From JAJDNW01 sp039714495 (GTDB taxonomy: Bacteria > Desulfobacterota > Desulfobacteria > Desulfobacterales > B30-G6), in contig JBDLJD010000001.1 in the NCBI GenBank assembly GCA_039714495.1, positions 23,141 to 87,140 of the forward strand: a stretch of DNA of 64,000 bases, given 5' to 3'. The notes beneath the pieces are model-generated. The model had not been told where the DNA came from and did no database searches. It saw nothing but the letters and a program-made list of their open reading frames with translations. Every line of letters begins with the position of its first letter. Position 1 is the first letter of the stretch. Below, one piece after another: positions 8,191 through 16,872 of this stretch. The translations under genes were made by a program, and so were the position numbers.

Positions 8191-8651
8191 CTAATAATAA
8201 TCCACCCACTTTCGGATGGCATCCAGGTAGATAACTGTTTCTGAAGACAATATCCCGCCGATCTGGTTGAGATCTTCCATCAAAAAAGAGCGTAGTTCTT
8301 CGCGGGAATGGAAAAAACTTCCGCTAAAAGATCGTGACGCCCGGTGGCATTGATCACCGATCTGACACCGCTCAACCGAGCGATTTTTTCCATAATCTGA
8401 CGATGATCCCTTTTTTCCAGACTCATACCCACCAGGGCAACGATGCTGTTTTCAAAATAGAGTGGATTCACTTGAGCCGTGATTTTAAGCAGGCCCTCGG
8501 CGATCATCTTGCCTACCCTCAAACGGATGGTACCGTCGGAAAGATCCAGCTTCCCGGCGATGTTCTTGAATGATGCCCTGCCGTATTTTTGAAGCTCGAC
8601 AATGATTTGCCGGTCAATATCATCAGGCAGATATTTTTGTGATTTGACCAT
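8191..8651 (-). pseudogene. Lrp/AsnC-family regulator, frame broken at an A6 run
   Basis: From the ATG at 8651 the frame encodes the AsnC winged helix (DDIDRQIIVELQKYGRASF, with the recognition helix around LSDGTIRLRVGKM) and most of the RAM ligand domain, then stops early at 8280. In the adjacent frame the missing C-terminus continues without a break: EELRSFLMEDLNQIGG, and on to RKWVDYY ending at 8191. The two frames join if the six A's at 8312-8317 (T6 on the coding strand) were seven. The result would be a normal-length Lrp protein ending 24 bp before tdh. It is either a homopolymer sequencing error, a true mutation, or slippage. A threonine/glycine-sensing regulator of tdh-kbl is the likely role (inference). 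Confidence 0.8.
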
Positions 8652-8781
8652 AATAGCCCAACTTCTCTGATATGAATTCTTTGTAAACCCCGTCTTTTTC
8701 CTAGGATAAATCAAATTTGGGTCCCGCTATTTTCCAAGTTTCAATATATTTTCGCCCAACAAGGATGTCAACAATGAACCT

Positions 8782-8894
8782 CCCCGCCGCAAGCGACGGG
8801 GTATCAAAATTGATAAAGACCTGATTTTAATGGGGGACACGTAGTTTCCCCCAAACCCCCTTCCACTTGCTTACCCCACCGCAAGCGGGTGGGG
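8782..8894. repeat. Two copies of a CCCCRCCGCAAGCG hairpin repeat
   Basis: The first copy at 8782-8801 is CCCCGCCGC-AA-GCGACGGGG with one mismatch in nine pairs. The second at 8874-8894 has CCCCACC/GGTGGGG arms around a GCAAGCG loop. Both are followed by GGGGTAT(T)CAAA. Between them is a third small hairpin, TGGGGGA/TCCCCCA. They look like dispersed REP-type palindromes rather than terminators, since no T tract follows. Confidence 0.6.
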
Positions 8895-9132
8895 TATTCA
8901 AAAGCGAATAATAAACTGTTTGCTTTTTCAGACAACCAAGAATGACCTGCTCGGAGATATTCAAAACAGAAGCAATCATCAGATTCTGGGCGACTGCCGG
9001 CTTTATGATCTTCTCAAGATAAAACTCATTATTAAACCGCTTATCGATGGTTGTTTCGTAATGCCAGTGCAGATATGAGCTATTCGATGCCTCCCGGGGG
9101 ATGCTCTTCGGCTTATACCCTGAGCGCATCAT
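8827..9132 (-). CDS. Small open frame, doubtful, possible gene remnant
   Basis: A 101-codon frame that I do not recognise. The first 75 residues look protein-like (mixed composition, IIKPAVAQNLMIASVLNISEQ). The last 25 are read through the hairpin repeat described at 8782-8894, which suggests the frame is either truncated by the repeat or spurious. There is no clear ribosome binding site. It lies in the gap between the lrp-like gene and the aspartokinase gene. Confidence 0.25.
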   Translation of the reverse strand: MMRSGYKPKSIPREASNSSYLHWHYETTIDKRFNNEFYLEKIIKPAVAQNLMIASVLNISEQVILGCLKKQTVYYSLLNTPPACGGVSKWKGVWGKLRVPH

Positions 9133-9275
9133 TTATTATCCGGTCTTTCATAGTATCAGCCGCCCAAAGGTGGGTATTTTCATAAGGCATTAGGGGCGTT
9201 TCCCTTTAAATATATTCCGCTACATGATCGGGCCATGTTGTTCTTGAGCCGGAATTTGCAATAACGCTGGTCGGT

Positions 9276-10643
9276 TTAGGAGAAAAAAGTGGCATGGATG
9301 GCATTCACGGCCCGGCTCAGATTTTTTGTTTTGGCCAGAAAATAAAGCGCGGCCCGTGACGGCCCGAATGATATCATTTCCACGTTGACCCCCCCTTTTG
9401 CTACCGCCGTAAAACAGCGTGCCGCGATTCCTTTCTTTTGAAATAAACCTTCACCCACGATGCTGACCAGTGCCAGGTCGTCCACTGTCTCAACGGTTCG
9501 GTAGGGCTTCGGGGCAATGGTTTTAAGCGCCTGTCGTCCGGCTTCCAAATCACTGCCGGCCAGCAGGAGGCTGATACACGTTTGAGAGGTGACCACCGAT
9601 TTGATGTTGATACCGTTGTCCGTCAGACTGCCGGCAACAAGGGCCAGAATCCCCGGCCTGGCCCCAACCCCTGAGGCATGTACCTTGAGAATGCCGATGT
9701 CGGTATCATGGGCAACACTTTTGATGATGCTCTTGTGCCTCGGGCTGCGGGCCGTGATCAGGCTTCCGGGGGCGTCGGGGTTTAATGTGTTTTTGATTTC
9801 AACCTTGATTTTTTTTCTGCGTACCGGTTCCATGGCACGTGGGTGGAGAATACCGGCCCCGAAATAAGCCAACTCCGCAGCCTCGCTATAGGAAAGTACC
9901 GGTATCAGCTTTGCAGCAGAAACCAGATTAGGGTCCGCACTCATGAATCCGTCCACATCTTTCCAGATTTCAAGAAGCGCAGCTTTTGCAGCGACGGCAG
10001 CCACCGCAGCCGAGTAATCCGATCCACCGCGCCCGAAGGTTGTGATATCACCGGTTTTGCTGACCCCGTAAAAACCAGGAATAAACAGGATAGCATCTTT
10101 TTTCAGCAGTGGATTGATGTATTGCTGAAAATTCCGGGTGGTCTGCTTCAGATCGGCGGTGGCATCACCAAACTTTCCGTCGGTGAGCATGCCTATTTTA
10201 TGCGGCATCCGGCAGGTCGCTTTGATTCCCCGGCTTCGTAGGATGGCGGTAAGCAGCCGAGCGCTGAAGCGCTCTCCAAAACTACTGACGATATCATGCA
10301 GGCGGGGAGATATTTCTCTTGTAAAATTAAGACCATAGTAAAGCCGTTCGAGTTTGCCGATGTTTTTATTCAAATCACGATTGAATTTACCACAATCCTT
10401 GCGGTTTTTGATCAGATAGCGGGCAATCAACATGTGTCGGGCTTTTAATCGGCTGATGATTCCCGGAATATTTTCATCACTTTCAAGGGCCATGTTCATG
10501 CCGTCGATCAGCATGTCGGTGATGCCGTACAAGGCCGATACGACAATGATATGGCCCTTTGCTCTTTCTTCAACGAGGTCGAGAATTCGGGCGATTGTAT
10601 TTTTGCCGTGTAGACATCCGCCGCCGATTTTAATTACTTTCAT
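9276..10643 (-). CDS. lysC: Aspartate kinase with C-terminal ACT domains
   Basis: 455 residues. It phosphorylates aspartate in the first step toward lysine, threonine and methionine. The N-terminal amino-acid kinase domain has KIGGGCL in place of the usual KFGGTS/V and retains VVSALYGITDML, FGERFSARLL and TFGRGGSDYSAA. The regulatory ACT pair occupies roughly residues 300-455 (ILKVHASGVGARPGILALVAGSLTDNGINI and VSIVGEGLFQKKGIAARCF). The variant GGG loop and long alpha-helical insert (residues 60-120) put it in the archaeal/ThrA-like branch rather than the short LysC branch. The start has an AAGGG element. It is the last gene of the DHH-GHMP-AK series. Confidence 0.85.
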   Translation of the reverse strand: MKVIKIGGGCLHGKNTIARILDLVEERAKGHIIVVSALYGITDMLIDGMNMALESDENIPGIISRLKARHMLIARYLIKNRKDCGKFNRDLNKNIGKLERLYYGLNFTREISPRLHDIVSSFGERFSARLLTAILRSRGIKATCRMPHKIGMLTDGKFGDATADLKQTTRNFQQYINPLLKKDAILFIPGFYGVSKTGDITTFGRGGSDYSAAVAAVAAKAALLEIWKDVDGFMSADPNLVSAAKLIPVLSYSEAAELAYFGAGILHPRAMEPVRRKKIKVEIKNTLNPDAPGSLITARSPRHKSIIKSVAHDTDIGILKVHASGVGARPGILALVAGSLTDNGINIKSVVTSQTCISLLLAGSDLEAGRQALKTIAPKPYRTVETVDDLALVSIVGEGLFQKKGIAARCFTAVAKGGVNVEMISFGPSRAALYFLAKTKNLSRAVNAIHATFFS

Positions 10644-10702
10644 TATTTTCCCTTAAGCTAGACGCACCCTTGACTTTTGCCAATTTATAATGCGGGTGCC
10701 AG

Positions 10703-11635
10703 TCACCGGCCTATCTGCGCTTTAATGGTCTGGTACCCTTCCGCTATAAAAGAAGCCGCCACTTTTTCCTGGGTCTCATCGTCGGGTACAAGCGCGGACA
10801 TGTAACCGCCCCGCCCCCCGCCGGTCACCTTGGCGCCCAAAGCACCCAGTGAAATCGCCCGGTCGCAGAGATCCACCAGAATTTCGTGGGAAAGATCCAT
10901 GTCGATGAGGATCTTGTGGTTGGCCGTCATGATTTCGCCCACTTTTTTAAGATTATATGTTTCGAACGCTTTTTTCATCTCAACCCCCTGGCTTATGATG
11001 GTGTCAAGACGTGATGCAAACAGGCCCGCATCGCGTTCAATTTCCTTTTCGACAAATATGTCCAGCTTGGAAGTATCGGCCGTTATGCCGCTGTTCCCCA
11101 ATACCAGCCGGATGGGCTTTTCCAGCTTGATCTGCTCAAAATGTTTTTCCTCGTCCTTTATCCAGTATTTAATCAAACCGCCATAGGTTGAAGCCGTGTT
11201 GTCTACGCCGCTGGGAATGCCGTGGTAGGCGAATTCACCCTCCCAGCCCACGTGATTGATCTGTTCGATGGTATAGTTCAGATTGAATTCGTCGTTGAGG
11301 GCCCGGGCCAGCGAGACGCAGCTGGCCGCACTGGCACCCACTCCGCTGCCGGCAAGAAGATCTCCGCCATAGGTGATCTTGAGCGGTGTTTTTTGTACAT
11401 CGATCTCCATAACTTCCAAAATATGGTTGATGGAGTCCACCTGTTGGTGTTGCTTTTTCTCTTTGTAGCCCGGAACTTCCATGCGGTTGTCTTCCAGTGT
11501 CCACCCCTCGCCGTCTGTTCGCTCCACCACAGCTTCCGTTACAAACGGCAGTGCCGCAAGAATGGCCGGAACCTCACGTAGAACAAACTGGTCACCGATA
11601 AAAATTGTTTTTCCAAATGCTGTTCCTTTTCCCAT
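10703..11635 (-). CDS. GHMP kinase, mevalonate-kinase-like
   Basis: 310 residues with the GHMP kinase layout. The ATP-binding glycine/serine loop is LLAGSGVGASAASCVSL. HGIPSGVDNTASTYGG matches the mevalonate kinase catalytic region containing the essential Asp. The C-terminal GxxG motif is KVTGGGRGGYMSAL. LVLGNSGITADTSKL corresponds to the MVK TGxxxDT segment. The natural reaction is phosphorylation of mevalonate, but no other mevalonate-pathway gene is in the window, so a related small-alcohol or sugar substrate is possible. The AAGGAG element before 11635 supports the start. It is flanked in one strand by a DHH phosphoesterase and aspartokinase. Confidence 0.8.
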   Translation of the reverse strand: MGKGTAFGKTIFIGDQFVLREVPAILAALPFVTEAVVERTDGEGWTLEDNRMEVPGYKEKKQHQQVDSINHILEVMEIDVQKTPLKITYGGDLLAGSGVGASAASCVSLARALNDEFNLNYTIEQINHVGWEGEFAYHGIPSGVDNTASTYGGLIKYWIKDEEKHFEQIKLEKPIRLVLGNSGITADTSKLDIFVEKEIERDAGLFASRLDTIISQGVEMKKAFETYNLKKVGEIMTANHKILIDMDLSHEILVDLCDRAISLGALGAKVTGGGRGGYMSALVPDDETQEKVAASFIAEGYQTIKAQIGR

Positions 11636-11711
11636 GATTGACTCCTTATTTTTGTTTTCAAGTATTGCGTAGTAAATTTAAATGCCTGATTATATGTATT
11701 ATTTTTGTCAT

Positions 11712-12923
11712 TTATTGTGGCATTGTCAAAATCTTTTCCATTTCCGCGATGAGCGCTTCCTCTTTGCCGATGGCCAGAGTTGTCGCAGCGGTAAGACTGT
11801 GACAGGCATCGGAAAAGCCCCCTAGATTGCCGGTTGCCTCGGGAAGGAACGTGTCCAGCCCCGGCATCCGACCGGACCGGATCTCTTCTTCCACAAAAAC
11901 GGGGGCCCGCATGGAAATTTTTACTTCGTTAAAGGTGATGGGACCAAAACCGGGTATCTTGTTGGGAATAACCTGGAACCCGGCTATGTATTTGCGTGCA
12001 TCGAATCCCTCGGTTTCTTTATACATATCACAGAAGGCACCGATCATCTTGACACCCATGGGGTCAAAGCGCTCCTGGACATGAAACCACTGAATATGCT
12101 CGCTGTGCTTGATCTTCCCCTGCCGGATTTTTTTGATCTGATCCTCGAAAATTCCCGTTTGAATGTTGCGCAGTTTTTCCAGCATCTGATCCGATGCGGG
12201 CGTTATTCCTTCCAGGCAGACGTTGATACCCATGTCCGGGCCGTTCTGGTAGTAACCCGCCGCCCCCAGGGTATCCAGGTAAAAGCCTAGTTCGTCACAG
12301 GGCATAGGGCCTTTAGGGGTCAGTAAAATATAGTCCTCGCCCCTGTCGTGCTCTTTGATCTCCAGAAGGCCTTGTCGCTGGGTCTCCAGTGCCACCGCTC
12401 GATTCTGTGTCGCCAGGCGGCCGTCTAAAAAGAACTGATCGCCCACCGCTCCGATGGTGGCTATATAAGCCAGATCCCGGTTTGCAGGGTCCATTGTTTT
12501 TGCAAAAAGATAGCACGTTGTGGATGCGGTAATATCAAGATCGCCCTTGAGGCCGAAAAGCTCCGGGTCCAGGTTGTGCACCATGGGATCGGTGGATGGA
12601 TTTGCCTTGTGGTGGTCCAGGATCAGGGTGAGATTTTTCCCACTGTTCAGATCCGAGATCAGAGGCGCAATTCTCCCGGCAAAATCGGTAAAAACAATCA
12701 GTTTGCCCTCCTGTTTGAAAACCTTTTTCAAAACGGCAGGGTAGGGTTTTTCCAGACAGTAACGCTTGACTTCAAATCCTTTACGTTCAAATGCACGGGT
12801 CAAAATGGCGCCGGAAGTAAGACCGTCTGAATCATTGTGGTGGAACAGTTGTACGGCCTTTTCGGGCCATTTGTTTACTTCCCGGATCGCCTTTTCCATT
12901 GCGTTGATTAACCGTGCCGGCAT
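11712..12923 (-). CDS. DHH-family phosphoesterase
   Basis: About 403 residues from the ATG at 12923, chosen because an AGGAGA element lies just upstream; the frame is open a little further (to 13010) without a good start. Metal-binding motifs of the DHH superfamily are present in order: FHHNDSDGLTSG, VFTDFAG and LILDHHKANPS. The C-terminal part (about residues 220-403) has the DHHA1-like substrate region with a GGFSDACHSLTAA segment resembling the GGHxxAAG loop of RecJ/NrnA proteins. It could be a single-strand nuclease or oligonucleotide/pAp phosphatase; sequence alone does not decide. It heads the leftward series with the GHMP kinase and aspartokinase. Confidence 0.8.
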   Translation of the reverse strand: MPARLINAMEKAIREVNKWPEKAVQLFHHNDSDGLTSGAILTRAFERKGFEVKRYCLEKPYPAVLKKVFKQEGKLIVFTDFAGRIAPLISDLNSGKNLTLILDHHKANPSTDPMVHNLDPELFGLKGDLDITASTTCYLFAKTMDPANRDLAYIATIGAVGDQFFLDGRLATQNRAVALETQRQGLLEIKEHDRGEDYILLTPKGPMPCDELGFYLDTLGAAGYYQNGPDMGINVCLEGITPASDQMLEKLRNIQTGIFEDQIKKIRQGKIKHSEHIQWFHVQERFDPMGVKMIGAFCDMYKETEGFDARKYIAGFQVIPNKIPGFGPITFNEVKISMRAPVFVEEEIRSGRMPGLDTFLPEATGNLGGFSDACHSLTAATTLAIGKEEALIAEMEKILTMPQ

Positions 12924-13032
12924 TTCTCTTCTCCTGTCGATGGATTCCCGTTTGCGGCTCGAAGCCCGTTGCCTATAAACCTCAGTACCGACAACTTCCG
13001 GTAAAGTCAAAAAAAATATTGACCCTCATTTA

Positions 13033-13845
13033 ATGATAACCGAATATGCAACAATGCAACTTTTTAAAGAATTCCCATCACAGCCCAAATCCCGGATTCA
13101 GTTCGTTCTCACGGATATCGATGACACGTTAACGGTTCATGGACGCTTACCGTCTGTTGTTTTTTCGGCCATGGAAAAACTGGAGCAAAACAGCATTCTC
13201 GTTATCCCGATTACCGGGCGACCTGCTGGTTGGTGTGATCATATTGCCCGGATGTGGCCAGTGGCGGGTTTGGTGGGAGAAAATGGCGCCTTCTATTTTC
13301 GCTACGACACTGAAAAAAAGAAAATGATCCGACGCTATTTCAAGTCGGAAGAAGCACGAAGGAACGACCGAATAGCGCTGGATGCTGTAAAGCAGGAAAT
13401 CCTAAAAAAGGTTCCCGGCGCCCGTGTATCTGCTGACCAAGCCTACCGGGAAGCGGACCTTGCCATCGATTTCTGTGAAGATGTTCCTCCCTTATCGGCG
13501 GAAGCCATCGACAATATCGTTCAAATTTTTTTACAGGCCGGCGCCCAGTCCAAGGAAAGCTCCATTCATGTTAATGGCTGGTTTGGAAATTATGACAAGC
13601 TAACCATGAGCCAAATATTTTTTGATGAGGTTTTTAAGCTATCGCTCGATCAGGCTAAAAATCAGGTTCTTTATATCGGCGACTCGCCCAATGACTGTCC
13701 CTTGTTCGCATTTTTTCCCCATTCCGTGGGCGTTGCCAACATCCTCGACTTCAAGGGCCGCCTGGAACATGAACCCGCCTGGATAACCGATGAACCCGGT
13801 GGGCACGGTTTTGCCGAAATGGCTCGTATCCTTTTGTCCCGTTGA
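13033..13845 (+). CDS. HAD-superfamily (Cof/IIB-type) phosphatase
   Basis: 270 residues. HAD motif I is LTDIDDTLTVHG, motif II falls in ITGRPAGW, and motif IV is IGDSPNDCPLF, with the cap inserted between as in the IIB group that includes sucrose-, mannosyl-3-phosphoglycerate- and trehalose-phosphatases. It hydrolyses a sugar phosphate or related monoester; the specific substrate is not visible. Two possible starts (13033 and 13054) lack a strong ribosome binding site. It is transcribed away from the DHH gene across a 109-bp gap that should hold both promoters. Confidence 0.75.
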   Translation: MITEYATMQLFKEFPSQPKSRIQFVLTDIDDTLTVHGRLPSVVFSAMEKLEQNSILVIPITGRPAGWCDHIARMWPVAGLVGENGAFYFRYDTEKKKMIRRYFKSEEARRNDRIALDAVKQEILKKVPGARVSADQAYREADLAIDFCEDVPPLSAEAIDNIVQIFLQAGAQSKESSIHVNGWFGNYDKLTMSQIFFDEVFKLSLDQAKNQVLYIGDSPNDCPLFAFFPHSVGVANILDFKGRLEHEPAWITDEPGGHGFAEMARILLSR

Positions 13846-13923
13846 ACAGAACGTCCGGTAGGCTATAACGCAGGCAAGCTATGCGGCAGATCGATTGTCG
13901 TTGCTGATATTTGTGCTGAATAG

Positions 13924-15006
13924 TTAAAATAGGAGTTTACATTTTTGGGGATTTAAAAATAGGTAAATTTCCTGTCCTTCTTCCTGAGGTAAGTAATGCG
14001 ATATCTGCACGCGCACCTTTGTGCCGTTCATGCTGACAAAGAGGTACAGAAAGTTACCCAGATAGGCTTTATTGTCAATGGTACCCTTGAATACATTTTG
14101 TTTTTCCTGCGGTGGATCCGCAAATACTTCCACATCCTCGGGGCGTATCGATGCATATGCTGCCTCGCCGGGTTTGGCTTCGCCTGAATGCGGTATCTTA
14201 CACAACAGTTTATCGCTGAAGTCAGTGCGGACGGAAACCTGCTCCTTATCCTGAAATACCTGGGTAATTTCTCCGGAAATAAAGTTCATGGTGCCGATAA
14301 AATCAGCCACAAACCGATCCGCGGGCTGTTCGTAAATCTCCTGTGCTGAACCGAGCTGGACGACATTGCCTGCATTCATTACCGCAATACGGTCTGAAAT
14401 CACCATGGCCTCCGCCTGATCGTGGGTGACATATACCGATGTGATACCCATTCGTCTTACCAGACTCTTAATTTCAAATCGCAACTCTTCCCTGAGTTTG
14501 GCATCTAGGTTGCTCAACGGCTCGTCCAACAACAATACTTTGGGGTTTCTCACCAGGGCCCTAGCCAGAGCTACTCGTTGCTGTTGCCCCCCGCTCAGCT
14601 GGGAAGGGTATCTGTCTTCCAGGCCACCCAAACCCACCAGATCAAGTACGTTGCGTACCTTTTCACGGATCTCTTTTTTCGATATCTTCTGAAGTTTCAA
14701 GCCATAGGCAACATTATTGAAAACCTTCATGTGCGGCCACACCGCATAGTTTTGGAATACCATGCCAATGCCTCTTTTTGATGGTTGGACAAACCCTTTT
14801 GACAGCAACGACTTTCCGTCGATGACGATATCGCCATCCTCGGGTTTCTCCAATCCGGCAATACAACGCAGTGTGGTCGTCTTCCCGCATCCGCTGGGTC
14901 CCAGCAGCGTCAACATTTCTCCTTTTTCGATATCGAGCTGGATACTATTCACTGCCACGACGTCTTTATAACGCTTGAGCAGGCTTTTAATTTCTATAAA
15001 GGCCAT
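13924..15006 (-). CDS. ABC transporter ATPase (Fe3+/polyamine PotA-FbpC class)
   Basis: 360 residues. Walker A is LLGPSGCGKTTTLRCIAG, the Q-loop VFQNYAVWPHM, the signature LSGGQQQRVALARAL, Walker B LLLDEPLSNLD and the switch His VTHDQAEAM. The last 120 residues form the TOBE-type MOP domain typical of this class. It energises import by the double permease and the periplasmic binding protein encoded just upstream on the same strand. An AAGGAG element precedes the ATG at 15006. The substrate is most likely ferric iron or a small organic/phosphonate-like solute rather than a sugar, judged from the family only. Confidence 0.9.
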   Translation of the reverse strand: MAFIEIKSLLKRYKDVVAVNSIQLDIEKGEMLTLLGPSGCGKTTTLRCIAGLEKPEDGDIVIDGKSLLSKGFVQPSKRGIGMVFQNYAVWPHMKVFNNVAYGLKLQKISKKEIREKVRNVLDLVGLGGLEDRYPSQLSGGQQQRVALARALVRNPKVLLLDEPLSNLDAKLREELRFEIKSLVRRMGITSVYVTHDQAEAMVISDRIAVMNAGNVVQLGSAQEIYEQPADRFVADFIGTMNFISGEITQVFQDKEQVSVRTDFSDKLLCKIPHSGEAKPGEAAYASIRPEDVEVFADPPQEKQNVFKGTIDNKAYLGNFLYLFVSMNGTKVRVQISHYLPQEEGQEIYLFLNPQKCKLLF

Positions 15007-15104
15007 GAAAACTTTCTCCTTGAAACGGCGCTATCGCTACGATATTGCGTATAATAACAATTCATTATCTATTCTTTGCCATGTTGTTTATGCAACTATG
15101 GGGT

Positions 15105-16778
15105 TTAGTCGGCAGCCCCCCAAGCAGCCTTGAGAACCCCCCCGCTGATTCTTGATATGATCAGGAGAAGGATGAAGGTGATGACGATCATTAAAAAGGC
15201 CATGGCCGCGGCAATACCGAATTCCATGCCGCGATGCCAGTTCAAATAGATACCGATGGGTAGTGTTTCCCATCCCCCCCGATAAAGAAATACCGCTGTT
15301 GAGATCTCCTGGAATGCCATGATAAAAAACATCACCACACCCACCAGAACGCCTTTGAGCAGCAAGGGGAGCGAAATATGAAAAAAGGTGTGGACTTTAC
15401 CGGCTCCGGAAACTTCCGAGGCCTCCTCAAGAGATGGATCCAGCTGTAAATAGGAGGCGTGTGCCATCCGTAAAAAATAGGGAAGGCGTCTTGCAAATAA
15501 GGCCAAGGGCATGATGATCCAATAGGTTGCCAAGGGGATGGTATCCCAGAAAGCCAAAAGATAACTGACACCAATCGCAATGCCGGGAAATGCCAGCATC
15601 AGGGTAATCACAAAGTCGAGGGCATCTTTACCCCGGACACGTGTTCTGACAATGATATAGGCTACGGGAAGTCCAAAGGAAACCCCGAGAATCAAGGCAA
15701 TTCCACTGAAGAGGAAAGAGTTTTTTATCAGGCCTGGACTCTGCAGCAGGATAACCCTGAAGTTTTCAAGGGTCCAATAGGTAGGAAAGGCCTCAAATAC
15801 CCATCTCCTGGAAAAAGCAGCCAGACCTAAAACGACCGGAATCAGCAAGACCAGGAATGAGATAAAAATCATGTATACATAGGCGCAGGCTTTCATGACA
15901 GGACCCGGGTTGATCACCCGACCCTCGGAGGTCGTCCCCTTGGAAAGACCGGTATACTTGCGCTTTTCAACCCACCACCGGGCAAGCAGAAACAGAGAAA
16001 TGCATACTATGGACGACACCACCACCGCTACGATTCCCATATATTTGCGGTGTATATCGGTAAAATGATAGGCGATGTTGATATAGGACACCGAGGGCAG
16101 GATATCCACCTGTCCCAGAATAAGGGGTGTCAGCCAGTCTGTGAAAGGCCATAAAAATACCAGAACAGCACCCGCCAGATAACTGGGTGTGCAGAGCGGC
16201 AGGGAGATGGTGAAAAACCGGCGAATTCCTCCAGCCCCTTCTACTTCGGCGGCTTCTTCAAATGAGGGATCGATGTTGGTGAACCCTGCCGAAAGACCCA
16301 AAACAATAAAGGGCAGCATGTGCAGGGATTGGATGAATACCAATCCATGGATCCCATATATAAAGTTGATGGGCTTCTCGATCAGTCCGATATCCATCAG
16401 GAGCAGATTCAGTGTGCCGTACTTGCCGAAAAAAATGATGAATGCAAATACACCGGCAAAGGCAGGCAAAACAATGGGTAACAAAATCAATGCCGTGAAA
16501 ACAGTCTTGCCCCAGTGCTGGTACCGTGCCAGAATATACGCCAGCGGAATACCGAACACGGTGGTGGTAAGCAACAGTAAAGTGCTCAGAAGCAAGGTAT
16601 TGCCAAAACACTTTAAATAATAGGTGTCCTTGAAAAACTCCAGATAGTTGCCGAGGCCCCGGGCGTCGGTTCCGGAGATTTTAAAGCTTTCTCCCACCAG
16701 GATTGACAACGGATAAATTACAAGAAAGGCAATTACAAGCCACAAGAATGCCGCTAAATAGGTATGCCCCCTAAACAT
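15105..16778 (-). CDS. ABC transporter permease, fused double BPD domain (FbpB/AfuB type)
   Basis: 557 residues with about twelve membrane segments in two repeats. Each repeat ends in an EAA coupling loop: EEAAEVEGAGGIRRFF near residue 200 and EEASEVSGAGKVHTFF near residue 480. The fused two-in-one arrangement is typical of Fe3+ and thiamine/2-aminoethylphosphonate importers. The ATG at 16778 is preceded by AAGGATG. The ATPase gene follows 98 bp downstream and the binding-protein gene lies 94 bp upstream, separated by a strong hairpin (16804-16839). Confidence 0.9.
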   Translation of the reverse strand: MFRGHTYLAAFLWLVIAFLVIYPLSILVGESFKISGTDARGLGNYLEFFKDTYYLKCFGNTLLLSTLLLLTTTVFGIPLAYILARYQHWGKTVFTALILLPIVLPAFAGVFAFIIFFGKYGTLNLLLMDIGLIEKPINFIYGIHGLVFIQSLHMLPFIVLGLSAGFTNIDPSFEEAAEVEGAGGIRRFFTISLPLCTPSYLAGAVLVFLWPFTDWLTPLILGQVDILPSVSYINIAYHFTDIHRKYMGIVAVVVSSIVCISLFLLARWWVEKRKYTGLSKGTTSEGRVINPGPVMKACAYVYMIFISFLVLLIPVVLGLAAFSRRWVFEAFPTYWTLENFRVILLQSPGLIKNSFLFSGIALILGVSFGLPVAYIIVRTRVRGKDALDFVITLMLAFPGIAIGVSYLLAFWDTIPLATYWIIMPLALFARRLPYFLRMAHASYLQLDPSLEEASEVSGAGKVHTFFHISLPLLLKGVLVGVVMFFIMAFQEISTAVFLYRGGWETLPIGIYLNWHRGMEFGIAAAMAFLMIVITFILLLIISRISGGVLKAAWGAAD

Positions 16779-16803
16779 ATCACATCCTTACGTAGCAATA
16801 GAA

Positions 16804-16839
16804 ATCTGTGTGGACAAAACCATGTTTGTCCACACAGAT
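16804..16839 (-). terminator. Perfect hairpin between binding-protein and permease genes
   Basis: ATCTGTGTGGACAAA and its exact complement (15-bp arms) flank a 6-nt loop, starting 33 nt after the binding-protein stop codon. No T tract follows. In ABC operons this position usually serves to attenuate read-through or to stabilise the upstream mRNA, so that the binding protein is made in excess. Confidence 0.7.
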
Positions 16840-16872
16840 ATATCGGATTAAGAACCTTGGTCCAGTCAGTCT

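Noticed and set aside
8310..8320. Classical -1 programmed frameshift heptamer in the lrp-like gene
   Set aside because: The T6C run is not in the zero-frame register required for the X XXY YYZ heptamer, and no downstream pseudoknot is evident; simple slippage or error is more likely.
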